A DNA stretch of 64,000 nucleotides, taken from NCBI RefSeq assembly GCF_003255815.1, contig NC_037686.1, positions 57,881,888 to 57,945,887 on the forward strand. The letters are read 5' to 3'. The notes under the pieces are model-generated. The model was not told the origin of the DNA. It did no database searches and saw only the letters and a list, made by a program, of their open reading frames with translations. Position numbers and translations under genes: made by a program. Positions 1 to 11,692 of the stretch are shown in pieces. Every line of letters begins with the position of its first letter. The stretch's first letter is position 1. The DNA comes from Theropithecus gelada. Taxonomy: Eukaryota; Chordata; Mammalia; Primates; Cercopithecidae.

Positions 1-1770
1 CAATAATTACTTCATAATTTTCATAATATACAATTGCAACCTAATATATTAGAGAAAGTGGTGTGTATTTGTTCTCTCTTTTGATGTGTTCACAGCATCT
101 AATGTAGTCTTACAGCACTTCATTAGAAAATTAACTCAATAAGGATCTGTGGATTACCTAGTAGATTTTAAGCAGTGCTTAGCCTTATGTAAGAACTTTT
201 AATCAAATTTTATTGAAAATATTTTTATTTCTAAATCTACAAATTTAAGAAATAATGAAAATATTCATAACCAGGTCATTATATATAACTTTTGCATCAA
301 TTTGTCACTAGTATAAGTTTTATCAAGTCAATTTACTGCCTGTATATGACACTTGAACAAAGACGATCTTGTTTTGTAGGATTTCCTACATGAATATGAG
401 AATGAGAGCTAAGGAGAATTGGAGGGCTGCTCCTTCATGAGCTTTGAAGTTGATTTTGCTTGTATATTTTGAGAGTAGGAGTAGCTTTGCTTCTTAAAAC
501 TGATACCTAAATCCTGCAGAGAAACCACTAATAATCAGGATGCAACTTATTTCAAGATTCTTATCCTTTGACTTCATTCCATATATTAACTTTTATTTTT
601 CACTATTTAACAAAATGCTATTTCAGGGTTTTATGATTTTTTTCATTTTTAAATAAATGCTCCCAATTATACAAATGTTTCTAACTCCTAACCAACAACC
701 TAGAAATTGCTAGACTCTTTTCCATCCCATGCTTAGAAGAGAGAGATTCGTCACACATTTGGGCTTAAATGGTGCATTCCTAATATCACAGAATGAGTCT
801 AGTCATTACTGTCCACAACAATTTTAGTGTCCATTCATCCCTTCCTGGTATTCATTATGTGATCTCTTTTTTTTTTTCACGATTCATTCATAACAGTATA
901 AATAACAAGCTTAATTTTAGGAAGCTACACTTTGCATCTTAGTGTTTATTTTCAACCTGTTATGTGCAAGATTGATTTTAGCATATACAGCAGTGCATTC
1001 TTGAAGTTAATCTCACAACTAACTGGTCAGTTGTCCTTATCTAACATTTTAGGATCTTCTTACAAAATAAAGTATTATTTTCTGAAAACAAAAAAGTATA
1101 TATTATTGAATATATAAACAGCTAGTTCTTGTTTTTTGATTATTTATCGAATGCATTTGATTTGAGGGTCAATATAACAGACGTTGAATAGACATGCTTA
1201 TGAGAAGAATGAAAATAAGCCCAAATAAAAAGGGGCAGATAGGGCAAGGTATTTCAACCCTGTGTGCAGGAAAATAACTATTTGATTTGCTTATGAAATT
1301 TTACATTTCTCTTTCTAGGCTTAATGTTTCTAAAGCCTCACGCTGTGCTTCAATATTAAAAAGTCAAGCTAATAATGTTATCATTAGGGAGGACAGTGAA
1401 TATGAATTTGGTAAGCTATTCATAAATGTTCAATGTTATTATGCAAATTGAATATTGCAATATAGTAGTGTATAATACAAGATAACATAAAATTGCTTGA
1501 AATATTACAAACTGTCTCCTGTTGACATTGAGAATTTCTAAATTTCTATATTCTTTACAATTTCAAATAAATTTAATTTTTGCAACTTTTAAAAAATTGC
1601 AAAGTAATATAAACATTTTTAATAGGATTGAAAAGTCAAGTAAGCTAGTAAAGTAAATACTGGTTTAGTTCAGACTCTATATAGATACCTCAGAGATGAA
1701 CAAAGGGATACTCATGAGTTTTGGAGGGAGAATGGTGTTTTATAGAGTCACCTCACAAAATCACAGCATA
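1..1770. other. AT-rich unique non-coding stretch
   Basis: I see no recognisable gene or repeat here. The longest reading frames are about 60 codons, have biased A/T composition and no family resemblance. Short T and A runs are the only low-complexity features. Confidence 0.6.
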
Positions 1771-1773
1771 TGG

Positions 1774-1871
1774 CTTCCCTGCCTTTCCCTCCCTTCTCCT
1801 TTCCCACTCCTCCTCTCCTTTCCTCTCCCTTCTCTTCCCCTCCCCACCTCTTCTCTCTCTTCTCTTTTTCT
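1774..1871. repeat. Polypyrimidine (CT-rich) tract
   Basis: Nearly 100 bases of almost pure C/T on the plus strand, made of irregular TCCC/CTCC/TTCT blocks. It is low-complexity sequence. Overlapping frames encode only Ser/Pro/Leu/Phe runs and are not genes. Confidence 0.85.
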
Positions 1872-3927
1872 AGCTCATGTTGCTTGACCCTGAAAAGTAC
1901 CTCCCACCTCTCAATAACAGTATCACCAACACAGTACTATCCATATGTTAAATATTCAAATGAGGAGGCCTCTAAACCTGTTAGTCCATGTAAAATTAGT
2001 CCCTCAGTTCTAGGATTTCTAGCCCAGTTATGCAAGTTAAGTGTTTATCTAGTAAACAGGGTTGGTGTCAGATGTCCAGGTATTAACAAAAACTGTCTTT
2101 GTTTTTCTCAGTATTATTGCTCCTCTCTCGGGGTCACCAGAAAAGACTGAGGCAGGAACAGATTTCCTATGAAAGTTTTAATAGATCCCTATTACTAGAG
2201 AGGTGATTCACAAGAGCACTGCAAATCGAGGTACTCATGAATAATTTGGACAAGTCAAGTTGTACTTCCTGTTTCCAATTAACTCATCAATAAATAGCAG
2301 TTTAAACTCACAGGTGTCTAAAGTAACTTATAGCCCTAAATTCTTCAAACCTATTATCTTTCTTCTCTGCTATTGTATTTTAAAGTTTTTATCATTTATG
2401 TGTATGTCCAAATGTATATTAGAATCAAATTCCATATGTTATTTTGGCACTAAAATGCCAAACTATATCAGTTTATACAAGCCTAATAACAGACACCACA
2501 AATTTGTGGAGAACTGTCTGCATACAAAATGCTATCCCACATTTTGTTGGCAATTTGAGCCTTCCATCGTGGGATATAAGTAGTGGAAAGAGTAGTAGAT
2601 AGTCCATTGTGGTTGGCAGAAAAAATAAGTACTCATATTTCCTTTCTTTAAGCCACTATTTTAAATGAAAAAAATAAATAAATAAAAATAAAAAAACAAA
2701 TCAAACAAAAACCACTTGTTCTGTTTCCAAAATAATGTCACACATTTCAATGACATTTAAAATCTGATGAAGTTTGTTTCCATTAAAGTGTAGCATGGAA
2801 ATAATTTCAGACCAACTTTGGGACAGCAGTAGCAATTTGCTTCTTTGAAGTCATTGAACATGGTGAATCACATCTTACGCCATCTGTTGACAACACGGAC
2901 TTCTGCAGGCTGGAAAACTTTTGAGTAAACCCTAAGAAGTATATTAGGCTGGAAGCTAATTTAGTTAGGAGAAAAACAACAACAACAATGCAGCAACAAC
3001 AAAAAGCCATGGGGTGTCCTCATAAAAAAGCAAACAAAAGAAAGATCAAGAAGTGCAAACCCGAAGCTTAGATTCTTCTTTATTTGCACACATCTGCTTA
3101 CTGAACACATTCCAATTTAATTATATAGCCAAATTACCATCCCCTTACAGAACTATTATCATGGTTTTCAGATTCTTCCAAGTGTCAATTTCAGTGTAAA
3201 TCCCTGTATATTTTAAAACAATGCCTAAAAATTTTCCATTCTGTGCAATTATGTTACATCTGAGAATATGTGCATTTTTTCCTCATCTAATCAAATTTTT
3301 CACATGAGTTCCCTAAAAATGCATGCTTTGTTGCATATATATCTGCCCAGGTCATTTGCCTCTGAGTCTTACATAAATATATGAAAAAACAAGTACTTGA
3401 TTTTCTTAGAAAAATTAGAAATATGGAATATGGATTTCCTTTATTTTAAACTTAAGTAAACTAAACTTTCGCTTAAATAATAAGTGACAATTTTCATTTT
3501 AACAAAGAAACAAACCCATTGCACTGAGGAAGGCTGCCATCAGCCTCTGGAAATATTTTTTAAAATACATTTTTTAACAATAGTCTCAATTTTATAGAAG
3601 TTTTGTTCTAAACATAAATTTATCCTAAAAATCTGTGCCAGAAGGGAAGGAAATTATTTAATGACAGGATATCTCATCCTGTATTTTTCAACTATAGGTG
3701 TTTATTGTTTAGTGTGACATGCACCTATTTATAAAAAACGATTGAGGTATTAAATACATGCCTATAAATAATACTCACTTTAGAAAAAGTAAAAGATGTT
3801 TTCTACTAAATATGGTTTATATTATTTAATAAATCAATTGGTGAAACATAAGATATAAAAACTGAAAAATAGTACAGAGTCTATAAATAAATATAGTCTA
3901 TCAGCAAGACAAATTTAGTAAATTACC
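1872..3927. other. Unique non-coding stretch with small A-rich patches
   Basis: No gene or clear interspersed repeat is recognised. An A-rich patch with AAAT units lies at about 2664-2712 and an (AAC)n-like patch at about 2975-3003. The frames at 2260-2583 and 2807-3010 have no recognisable domain; the second reads through the AAC repeat. Confidence 0.5.
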
Positions 3928-3992
3928 CACCCATTTATTTATTCACCAAACATTTATTAAATGTATACTTTGTGTTAAGCATAGTGAAAGAC
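3928..3992 (+). repeat. L2-like LINE 3'-end fragment
   Basis: The stretch around 'tttattcaccaaacattta' followed by 'tgtgttaagcatagtg' resembles the L2 3' terminus, where a TTCA-rich start is followed by AACAAATATTTATTGAG and then a tract like TATGTGCCAGGCACTG. It is short and diverged. Confidence 0.45.
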
Positions 3993-4179
3993 TACTTTTA
4001 TATCCATACTTATATTAAGTTTACACAGGAAACCATTGAGAAAAATTTTTCTTTCCTGTGTTGAGATAACTCACTCAATATTGTGTGTTTAAAATCTGAA
4101 TTATTTAGTTGTATTATATGAGTATTATTCTGACTTTCCTTTCACAGTTCAGAGTCTCTCAAGTATCACATCAACAGCC

Positions 4180-4200
4180 AAAAAAAAAAAAAAAAAAAAA
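4180..4200. repeat. A21 homopolymer
   Basis: Twenty-one consecutive A residues. This could be the tail of a retroposed sequence, but I recognise no Alu, L1 or processed gene copy directly upstream, so its origin is open. Confidence 0.8.
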
Positions 4201-4204
4201 GTCA

Positions 4205-6608
4205 AGTTTCAGTAGTAAATGATTACAAAGATGTTATATTCTACTGAAATGATAAGAATTTGAATTTGCATTTGCAAGGATAGATCCAGATTTTGTGTTG
4301 ATGTAGTTTATATAATTTTTGGTCTTTGTAAGCTTCATCAGCTGCAGAGTAAACCCATGACTGTGCATCAGAGCTGAACAAGACTTTGGTTATACTGAAC
4401 TGACTACATGGTACCCTGAAATGCTGGGAAAAACAGCCAGTGAATCCAGGCGGAAGCCCATCCATTTGGCAAATAATTGGTTTCTCCAGTGGCTACAGCT
4501 GCTCTCCTGCCTTCTGGCTGAAATGTACTGGAAAAAAATCCCTATAGATGAAGAGGAGGACAGAAATATTGGTAATACAGGGGAAATCCAAGAAAATAGG
4601 AATCTAAAGCCAAGAGAAAAGCAATTTATAACAACCCGCTTAGGAAATTGAAACCTAGATCTTTTTAGGGAAATGCCTGTTGCCTTGTCTTTCTTCAAAT
4701 GTGTTTTCTACTCTTCCCAAGATAGTTTTTAAAAGTATGTAACCATGAACTATCTTTCAGTTGTGCAGCGTAAGAAGGCAAGTTTTCCTGCATTGATTCA
4801 ATCATGGATAATAGTACAGAATTTAGAAAGTTCTTTGCAAGAATAAAAGCATCTTCATTGATCAGCCTGGCAGTTTGCTTTAACAGCATTTCTATAAAAC
4901 TGTCATCTATAAAATTTCTCAGAAGTGTTTCTTGTAGAACCAATTAGTAATTTGAATGAATGAGTGAATGAATGCTTTAATGCTATAATATTCATTTGTT
5001 GTCTTTTGTCCATGACAAGGTTATTTACAAACAATAAAACTTACTTATCTAGAACTAAGATATTACACCAGAAATTTGTTTTGAAAGTATCTGATTATAA
5101 ACACTGTTTTCAGATTTTTCAAGGGAGTGGAGGGTCTCTTTACCAGGGAAGCCACAGGGATTACCCTAGAATCAGCGTTCTCTGAATAGGTAAACTAAGA
5201 CAAAAAGAAACAATCAACAAAAACAGAAGAAACAGGGAATTCCAGTGGAGGAATGAACATAGGAGACATACCTTAGGGATTTGTAAAAATATTCTGGTGA
5301 TATTTAAATAGGGCTAGATGTGCCTCCATTTCAGCAAGTAGGAGCTCCAGAGAAAGATAATTTATTACTAATATGATCTTAGTATTTAATCTATCTCTCT
5401 AGGGAACAAAGTTGCCTGAAAAAGTGTGGTTAATAGGCCCTAATTTCAATTATTGTCTCAAAGATTTCCATTCTAACGTGTATGCTTAACTCCTTTTCTT
5501 CTTTTGGTAGCTATGATTATGCCAGAAACCATAACATTATATACAGGACTGTCAATCTTTACTGATAAAAACAGAGTGTGTTTGATATACTTTGGTCTTC
5601 TTCATAATCTGTAATATAATAAGCTTAAGAACTTAATTATAAAATAAAAAATGTCATGAACTAACTGAAAAAAAAGGTAAAGCCATTTCCAAGGGAATGT
5701 GCCCAAATTTTGAACCTCCCAAAATCATAATTCAGTACCATCAGCTATGACTCTCAGGGATTGCCCTCAGTCTTTGAAAACCTGACTATACTGCATATTT
5801 CAGGAGTATGGAGAGGCAAAATAAAGGAATTACAAATTAACACAGGCACAGGTTAACAGAGTTTTCCATAAACCATGAAAAATACATAATCAAAACACTT
5901 TTAGTTCATTCCATAATTCTGCTTATAAAAACAAAATCTAAATAATCTAATTGAATGCCATGTACTTTAATAATATTTGTTTACATTTCACTGATACTTT
6001 AAGCACAATGCCTTTTCAACCAAATTGTTCAACATACTTTTTTCTTATCTCCTACTACATTAATTTTATTCTCTTAGGAGCTATAGAGATTTTGGATCCA
6101 TCCTTCATAATAATGTTAACAAAAATCATATTGGAATAAAATACCCTTGGACTCTGACTAAAATCTAGAGTTTCTCTCATTATATTTTTCCTAAATTATT
6201 GTTTTCCTGTCTGCATTAATGCAAATTCCCTCTTAATAATTTGAAATGGCTTTAATAATAAGAATTGCACACACTGGTATGGAAATAGTGTACACTGAAA
6301 CTTCCTGTAATTAAACTTCTTGAAAGTCTTTTAATTTCTGTTCCAATGCAAGACCAAGATCAGGAATGCCATTCATCTTCCCATAAGAGATTTGTTCCTG
6401 CAAGAAATATCTTGAAACATTCACCTTCGTGTGATAAGTACAAAAGATGGATTTCATGAAGTTTCTCAAGTCTTAAAAGAATAAAATATCATAACATAAT
6501 AGAAAATGAATGGTTTTATTATACAATTTAGAGAACACAAAACAAGCTAGCCCAAAAAGAAGCAGAAATAAACATCAATGAAATTAGAGACACACAGCAA
6601 AATCCTTG
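4205..6608. other. Unique non-coding stretch with an ORF of uncertain meaning
   Basis: No interspersed repeat is recognised. A minus-strand frame at 4695-4943 encodes 82 residues of balanced, helix-like composition, but it opens with a TTG next to a stop codon and matches no family I know. Overlapping frames at 4241-4698 on both strands look like chance frames. No promoter or well-formed splice pair is visible. Confidence 0.45.
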
Positions 6609-6971
6609 TGATATGGTTTTGTTGTGTCCCCTCCCAAATCTCCTCTTGAATTGTAACTTCCATAATACGCATGCATTGTGCGAGGGACCTGGTGGGAGGT
6701 AATTGAATCATGGGGGCAGGGTTTTCCCTTGCTGCTCTTGTGATAGTGAATTAGTCTCGTGAGATCTGATGGTTTTATAAAGGGGTATTCTCCTCAATAT
6801 GACCTCTGGCCTGCTGCCATGTAAGAAGGGACTTTTCTCCTCCTTGTTTTCTGCCGTGATTATGAGGCTTCCTCAGTCATACGGAACTGTAAGTCAATTA
6901 AACCTCTTTCTTTTATAAATTTCCCAGTCTCAGATATGTCTTTATCAGCAGCATGAGAACAGACTAATACA
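6609..6971 (+). mobile_element. THE1-type solo LTR (ERVL-MaLR)
   Basis: A 363-bp element that starts TGATATGGTTTTG and ends ACTAATACA. It contains the MaLR LTR hallmarks 'gaattgtaacttccataa', 'attgaatcatgggggcagg', 'gagatctgatggttttata' and 'tttataaatttcccagtct'. Length and both ends fit a full THE1-class LTR, and no internal sequence follows, so it is solo. The flanks TCCTTG and TCCTG look like an imperfect target-site duplication. MSTA is a less likely alternative. Confidence 0.9.
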
Positions 6972-7480
6972 TCCTGATAAAACTGTACCTGAAGCCTGAT
7001 ATACCTCTCAATATTTCAGTTTCAAGACACAATAAAGCCCGTTTTCCTGAGTTGGGTGTTCTGTTACTTGCTGTAGCAAGCATTCTAAGCCATGCATTCA
7101 AACTAACTCTTTAATATTTTGTATTTATTTATAATTTTGGTTACCTTTGAGTAACTGGTTGATTAAATGGCATTTAATTGATATCACCACAAATTCTATG
7201 TTTATGTGCAGTGACCGTTTACCAATCAGAAATTCTACTAATTATACAATAGTGCAATATGCAGTCATTTGATATTTTTGCTTGAATAAATTCTTTAATG
7301 TATTTATTTGATTTAATAAGACAGAAATATACAACTAAAACTTTTTGGTAGGGGTTAATGTAATTTGCTGGGGGTTAATTTACTTGGCCACAAATGAACA
7401 AATGAGGTTAGAGGCATAAAAGGTGATTGCTATAGAAATGCTAATTCAAATAATAATAGTTTGGGGAGAATATTAAATTG
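6972..7480. other. Unique non-coding stretch
   Basis: AT-rich sequence between the LTR and the Alu. No repeat, gene or structured motif is recognised. Confidence 0.5.
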
Positions 7481-7773
7481 CCCATGCCTGCAGTTCCAGC
7501 ACTTTGGGAGGCCGAGGCAGGCAGATCACCTGAGGTCGGGAGTTTGAGACCAGCCTGGTCAACATGGAGAAACCCCGTCTCTACTAAAAACACAAAAATT
7601 AGCTGGACATGGTGGATGCCTGTAATCCCAGCTACTCAGGAGACTGGAGCAGGAGAATTGCTTGAACTCAGGAGGCAGATGTTGCAATGAGACAATATTG
7701 TGCCACTGCACTCTAGCCTGGGAGACGGAGCGTGACTCCATCTCAATAAATAAATAATGAATAATTGAATAAA
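7481..7773 (+). mobile_element. AluS element, 5'-truncated
   Basis: Contains the Alu core 'ccagcactttgggaggccga', 'gagaccagcctggtcaacat' and the second-monomer start 'tgtaatcccagctactcag'. The first ~17 bases of the consensus are missing. The tail is AAAT-rich rather than pure A. Changes such as 'gagacaatattgtgcc' for GAGCCGAGATCGCGCC show moderate age. Frames read through it are not genes. Confidence 0.95.
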
Positions 7774-10089
7774 CATGTATATGTAACTACAATATAGGAA
7801 TTGGGTATCATCTTACACCTGGGAAATGATACCCAAAGTGGAGAGGACTTGTATGCCTGTCATGGAGTTGAAACTTATCCTGAAGGCGAAGCTGACCCGT
7901 TTTAGGAAGTAAATCAAGGACCGACATAATCAGATGCACATTTACTTTTTCAACTCACTATAGCCACAGTCAAGAGAATGAATTGAAGGTTCATCAATGG
8001 ACAAAGCTGTCAGAAGAAAAGAAAAAAAAAATCATTCCCTTTAAAAGCATTATTTTAAAATCCATCCAAAATTTAACAACAATCATTTATTGAGAGCATA
8101 ATATACATCAGTCACAGTGAAATATTAAGATAAACAATAAGACCTCCTATGTCAAAATGTGCATTTGATTGAAAATTATCATTTATTTCAATTGTTGCTG
8201 TTAGTCTCAAGGCAAGGCATGATGAAAGTGTAGTTATACTTTGGGAACCAGCTTCCATTTCTTGCAACTATTCCTGGACAAATTTGTGCTGATATATTTT
8301 AACATTACAAGCCATGTCCTATGTTATATGAAATATAAACAATAAAGTTTTGGAGTTGCTGAAAATAATTTTTATTGTAATCATCTAAACTATTCAACAA
8401 AGGTGATGTGGCATGCCATAGATGTTGACTCTGTTCCATTACGCATAAATAGTAGGATAGTATTGTTAGCAGATGCATTTAGATGGGTTCTAAATTGTAT
8501 CTTCCTGGTTACAGAAGAACTGAGTTGTGTAGACCGCAAAATGAAACATTTTTTAAAAAAGAAATAATCAAATACAGACAAAATCCATATTGTTCTCCTT
8601 ACCTGATAGTCAGCATTGCCATGTGGAAATCTGATTCTTACCACCCATGATCCTAGACACGTTTCCATTCCATTGAAGAGTAATCTTGGGCTTTCCTGGG
8701 TGGTGCAATCATCCTCCATGTACTTTTCAGTTGTCAAGAAAGAAGTACCAGAGATGCAAGTGATGACTAGGCATGACTAGTTTTGGTGGATACAGCGCCA
8801 GTTATTACAAGTCTTCTTGACCTTTGAAGGCAAACTGTTCAGTGAATGGGTGATATATATCTTTAGGACATTAGTCATTTCTGTCCTGTTGCTTTTGCTC
8901 TTCAAAACATTTAATCCTTTCTATAGGAGGATTTACTCTGTTGGTATTGTCTGAATGAGATATTTCAAAGAAAGTCCTGCTATCATTATGACTTTTTACA
9001 CATGGCATTACGTACAACTTGACTTTTATAGAAGCAAGTAGTTTTCACACTAAACAAATGAAAGGTGACAATTAGCTATACCTACCCTTGATCAGTTTTC
9101 TAAAAGGCTAAATAATTTCAAAATTCATAAATTTATTGGCTATTTTTTGAAATTGAGCATTTAGACCTTAAAAAATGGACTTCCCTTGTTCTCCTTTTCT
9201 GTTTTCCAAGGGTTAAAATTGTTAAGTGGTAGATCTCTTTTTGTGACCTTGAATGGTCATCATCCCATCTAGGATGCAAGTCCCAGTGTAGCAGGTATAC
9301 ATGACATTGAAATCAACTTGCTGAGGTGGGCTAAGACTGAGATGGATGTAAATCTCATCGTTAAAAAGATGTGCAAACCCTTTGAACTTTACAAGTAAGT
9401 TGTGCAATATTAACCATAGTAGTTAACTTGGAAACTTAAAAGCTCATTATGATGGTTCTAAGTCAGTACATCTTTTGCTGATATTTAAATACAGCCTTTG
9501 GGATATATGAAGTATTCCAGGAGTTCAAACTCAGGTCACAAGAACATTAATTTCCCTGTGTTTTTATAGAGGTTGTATGGTCAGGAAATGGCCAGGATGT
9601 TTCAGAACAGAAAATATGTGAATATGTCTCCTAGATTCAAAGCCACGCCGTAATATTACAATTCTAGAAGACCGTAAAGGAGTATTTCTGAAGCTGAAGT
9701 GCTTAACCCCATAGCTGAATGCTTGAATTTTATCTGATAGCACTTAACTTAAGCACTTTCAGGTGTAAAACAAATTGGCTAATAGTTTGAGCTAACTAAT
9801 TAACTCCAATTTGTTTGAAGTTTGCTGAACCTAGATTATTTTTTTGAGAAACTCATCATTTAAAGAGAGCCAGTTTCTGAATGTAGAAATAAAAAATAAA
9901 ACACAACTTATATAAGACTTTGGGACTGTCTATTTAGATGTAGACAGTGCCTGTATCAGTGTTTGTCTTCCTCTATGTATCAGCATACAGAAATCTTGAT
10001 GTCCAATTCTTCTCTCCTTTCAAGACTTCTTGTCTCCTCTCATGACCTGGTTTTATCGTCTGATTCCTTTTGTCCTTACTGAAACTCGT
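7774..10089. other. Unique non-coding stretch
   Basis: No interspersed repeat is recognised. The minus-strand frame at 8390-8737 (115 codons, non-ATG start) contains a good splice-donor match, CAG/GTAAGG, with the GT opposite positions 8601-8602. No partner exon or polypyrimidine acceptor is obvious. The frame at 9222-9407 is short and unassigned. Confidence 0.45.
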
Positions 10090-10265
10090 CTCCCAAGAAC
10101 ACTTCACTCACAAATATTTATTAGTCATCTCAGCACTGTTCTAACTATTGAGGATATAGCCATAAATAAATAGGACTGTGACCTCATGTTGTTTTACATT
10201 ATATGGAGAAACAGAAAACAAAGAAATAGCCAAGTAAACACATAAACAAAATAAATTCTATTAGT
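10090..10265 (+). repeat. L2 LINE 3' fragment
   Basis: The series 'cacaaatatttattagtcat', 'agcactgttctaacta', 'gaggatatagccataaata' and 'gagaaacagaaaacaaaga' follows the L2 3' end in order (AAATATTTATTGAG, CACTGTTCTAGG, GGGATACAGCAGTGAA, GGAGACAGACAATAAAC). It is old and diverged, with no coding capacity. Confidence 0.75.
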
Positions 10266-10529
10266 GATATTCAGCTACTGGCAATTATTAAAATAATAAA
10301 ACAGAGCAATTGACCAAAGAATAACTTTGCATTACAGGAGAGAATGAATGATTTTATAATGTAGGGGTAACATGATATATTTTTTCTTCTGTTCTTGTTC
10401 ATATTATCTTTTGTGTTTGGTTGCTTTTCATTGTGCTTAGAAGAGTGCTTCTCACATCTTATGCACTAAAGAAAGTTTTATCAATGTATATGTATAATCA
10501 GTATACTAAATTTAAGTTAGATTTTCTGT

Positions 10530-10686
10530 GTTATTTTCCTAACATAAGCAGACCTGAATATATATGTATATATATGTATTGGCAGTGTGGAGCAGTACCA
10601 TTGCATAGAATGCAACTGTACATACATATATATTAGAGCTTTTTTTTTTTTTTAATTTTCAGGTCTGCTCAGGTTAGGAAAATAAC
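10530..10686. repeat. Imperfect inverted repeat, 29-bp arms
   Basis: The left arm 10530-10558 (GTTATTTTCCTAAC...GACCTGAA) is the reverse complement of the right arm 10658-10686 with two mismatches in 29. The 99-base loop holds alternating TA tracts, a T run, and a 43-base segment (10578-10620) that reappears at 11889-11931 in the same orientation. Confidence 0.9.
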
Positions 10687-10763
10687 TTTATGATATATAC
10701 ATATAGTTATTTACTATAACTACAGTTACATATACTATCACTATAGTTATATATACCATATAT

Positions 10764-10845
10764 ATAAAATCAGCTCTACTATACGTGTGTGTGTGTGTGA
10801 TATGCATATCACACACACACACACGTATAGTAGAGCTGATTTTAT
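10764..10845. repeat. Perfect 82-bp palindrome
   Basis: Checked base by base: 10764-10804 is the exact reverse complement of 10805-10845 with no spacer. Each 41-base arm carries an ATAAAATCAGCTCTACTATAC-type outer part and a (GT)n/(AC)n inner part, and the centre is ATATGCATAT. The adjoining 10688-10763 is rich in short TATA and TATAGTTA inverted motifs. Confidence 0.97.
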
Positions 10846-11459
10846 GTTCAATCGTTGAAATAAAATACCATTAAACATTTAGGTTTTTATTTTTTTTCTA
10901 CATCATTCAAATGAAGGAATAAATGATGGAAAAAGCAATTTTATGAAAAGGAGATATTACGAACTGTACTAAGACACAGAAAATGTTTCTCGAATAAGCT
11001 TAGCAGTTGGGAATAGTATTGCGTTGATGCTTTTACCATCTAAAGCTGAACATCAATATCTGCTGGAGGGTGTAGATGTTCTATTCAAGAAGAAATTAGC
11101 ACAGACATCTGAAAACTTGTGACCATAGCAGAGAAATGTAGAAACATAAAAGAACATTTAAGTTTCTACAAAAACAATTTCTGAATTTTAAACAGCCATA
11201 ACATTTCTAATCTTCCCAAACCTAAGTGTTATTTTATTTGTTTGTTCATTGTATTTATTACATAGTACCATACGTGTTGGGGGTTCAGAATAGTCAGCTA
11301 CCTATATGAAACACTAGCAAAGCCTCCACTTTGAAATATTGTCCCAAGTACCTAAGCCTCTCCAAACCATATTTCTCCCCTTTCCTTCAAACAATAGCCA
11401 CAATGCCTCCTCGTGTCATAGGTCTGGTCTATAATAATTGGTGGTCAATGGCCTGCTTT
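10846..11459. other. Unique non-coding stretch
   Basis: No gene or interspersed repeat is recognised between the palindrome cluster and the MIR. Confidence 0.5.
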
Positions 11460-11692
11460 AAATCTTGGCTCTAACAGTTTTTCTTGGGTGGCTTTGAGTA
11501 AGGTACTTAAACATGCGTCTAAAAGTATTCTCATCCATGTGACCTAAATAATAACAGTCCCTAATATCAGTGTGGTGTGAAAATTAAATTAGTTAATTCA
11601 TAGAATAGGCTTGGAGGAGTGCTTGGCCGAGAAAACTTTTCCATATGAATATAAGATAATGTTATCATCATTGTCATTATCATTATTACCTA
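11460..11692 (+). repeat. MIR SINE
   Basis: Diverged but collinear with MIR: 'cttggctctaacagttt' (box-B-side half), 'gctttgagtaaggtactta' (GACCTTGGGCAAGTTACTTA), 'attctcatccatgtg' (CCTCATCTGTAAA), 'gaaaattaaattagtta' (GGATTAAATGAGTTA) and 'aggagtgcttggcc'. An ancient tRNA-derived SINE. Confidence 0.75.

Noticed and set aside
4180..4200. A21 run as the tail of a processed pseudogene
   Set aside because: The sequence upstream shows no gene-like frame, no polyadenylation signal in the right place and no flanking duplication that I could find.
7478..7741. Frames of 60-70 codons on both strands
   Set aside because: They lie in an Alu element; Alu sequences routinely yield such frames. The same applies to 22449-22700, 26566-26959 and 13073-13387.
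8341..8346. AATAAA as a polyadenylation signal
   Set aside because: The hexamer is frequent in AT-rich DNA and no transcript structure precedes it.
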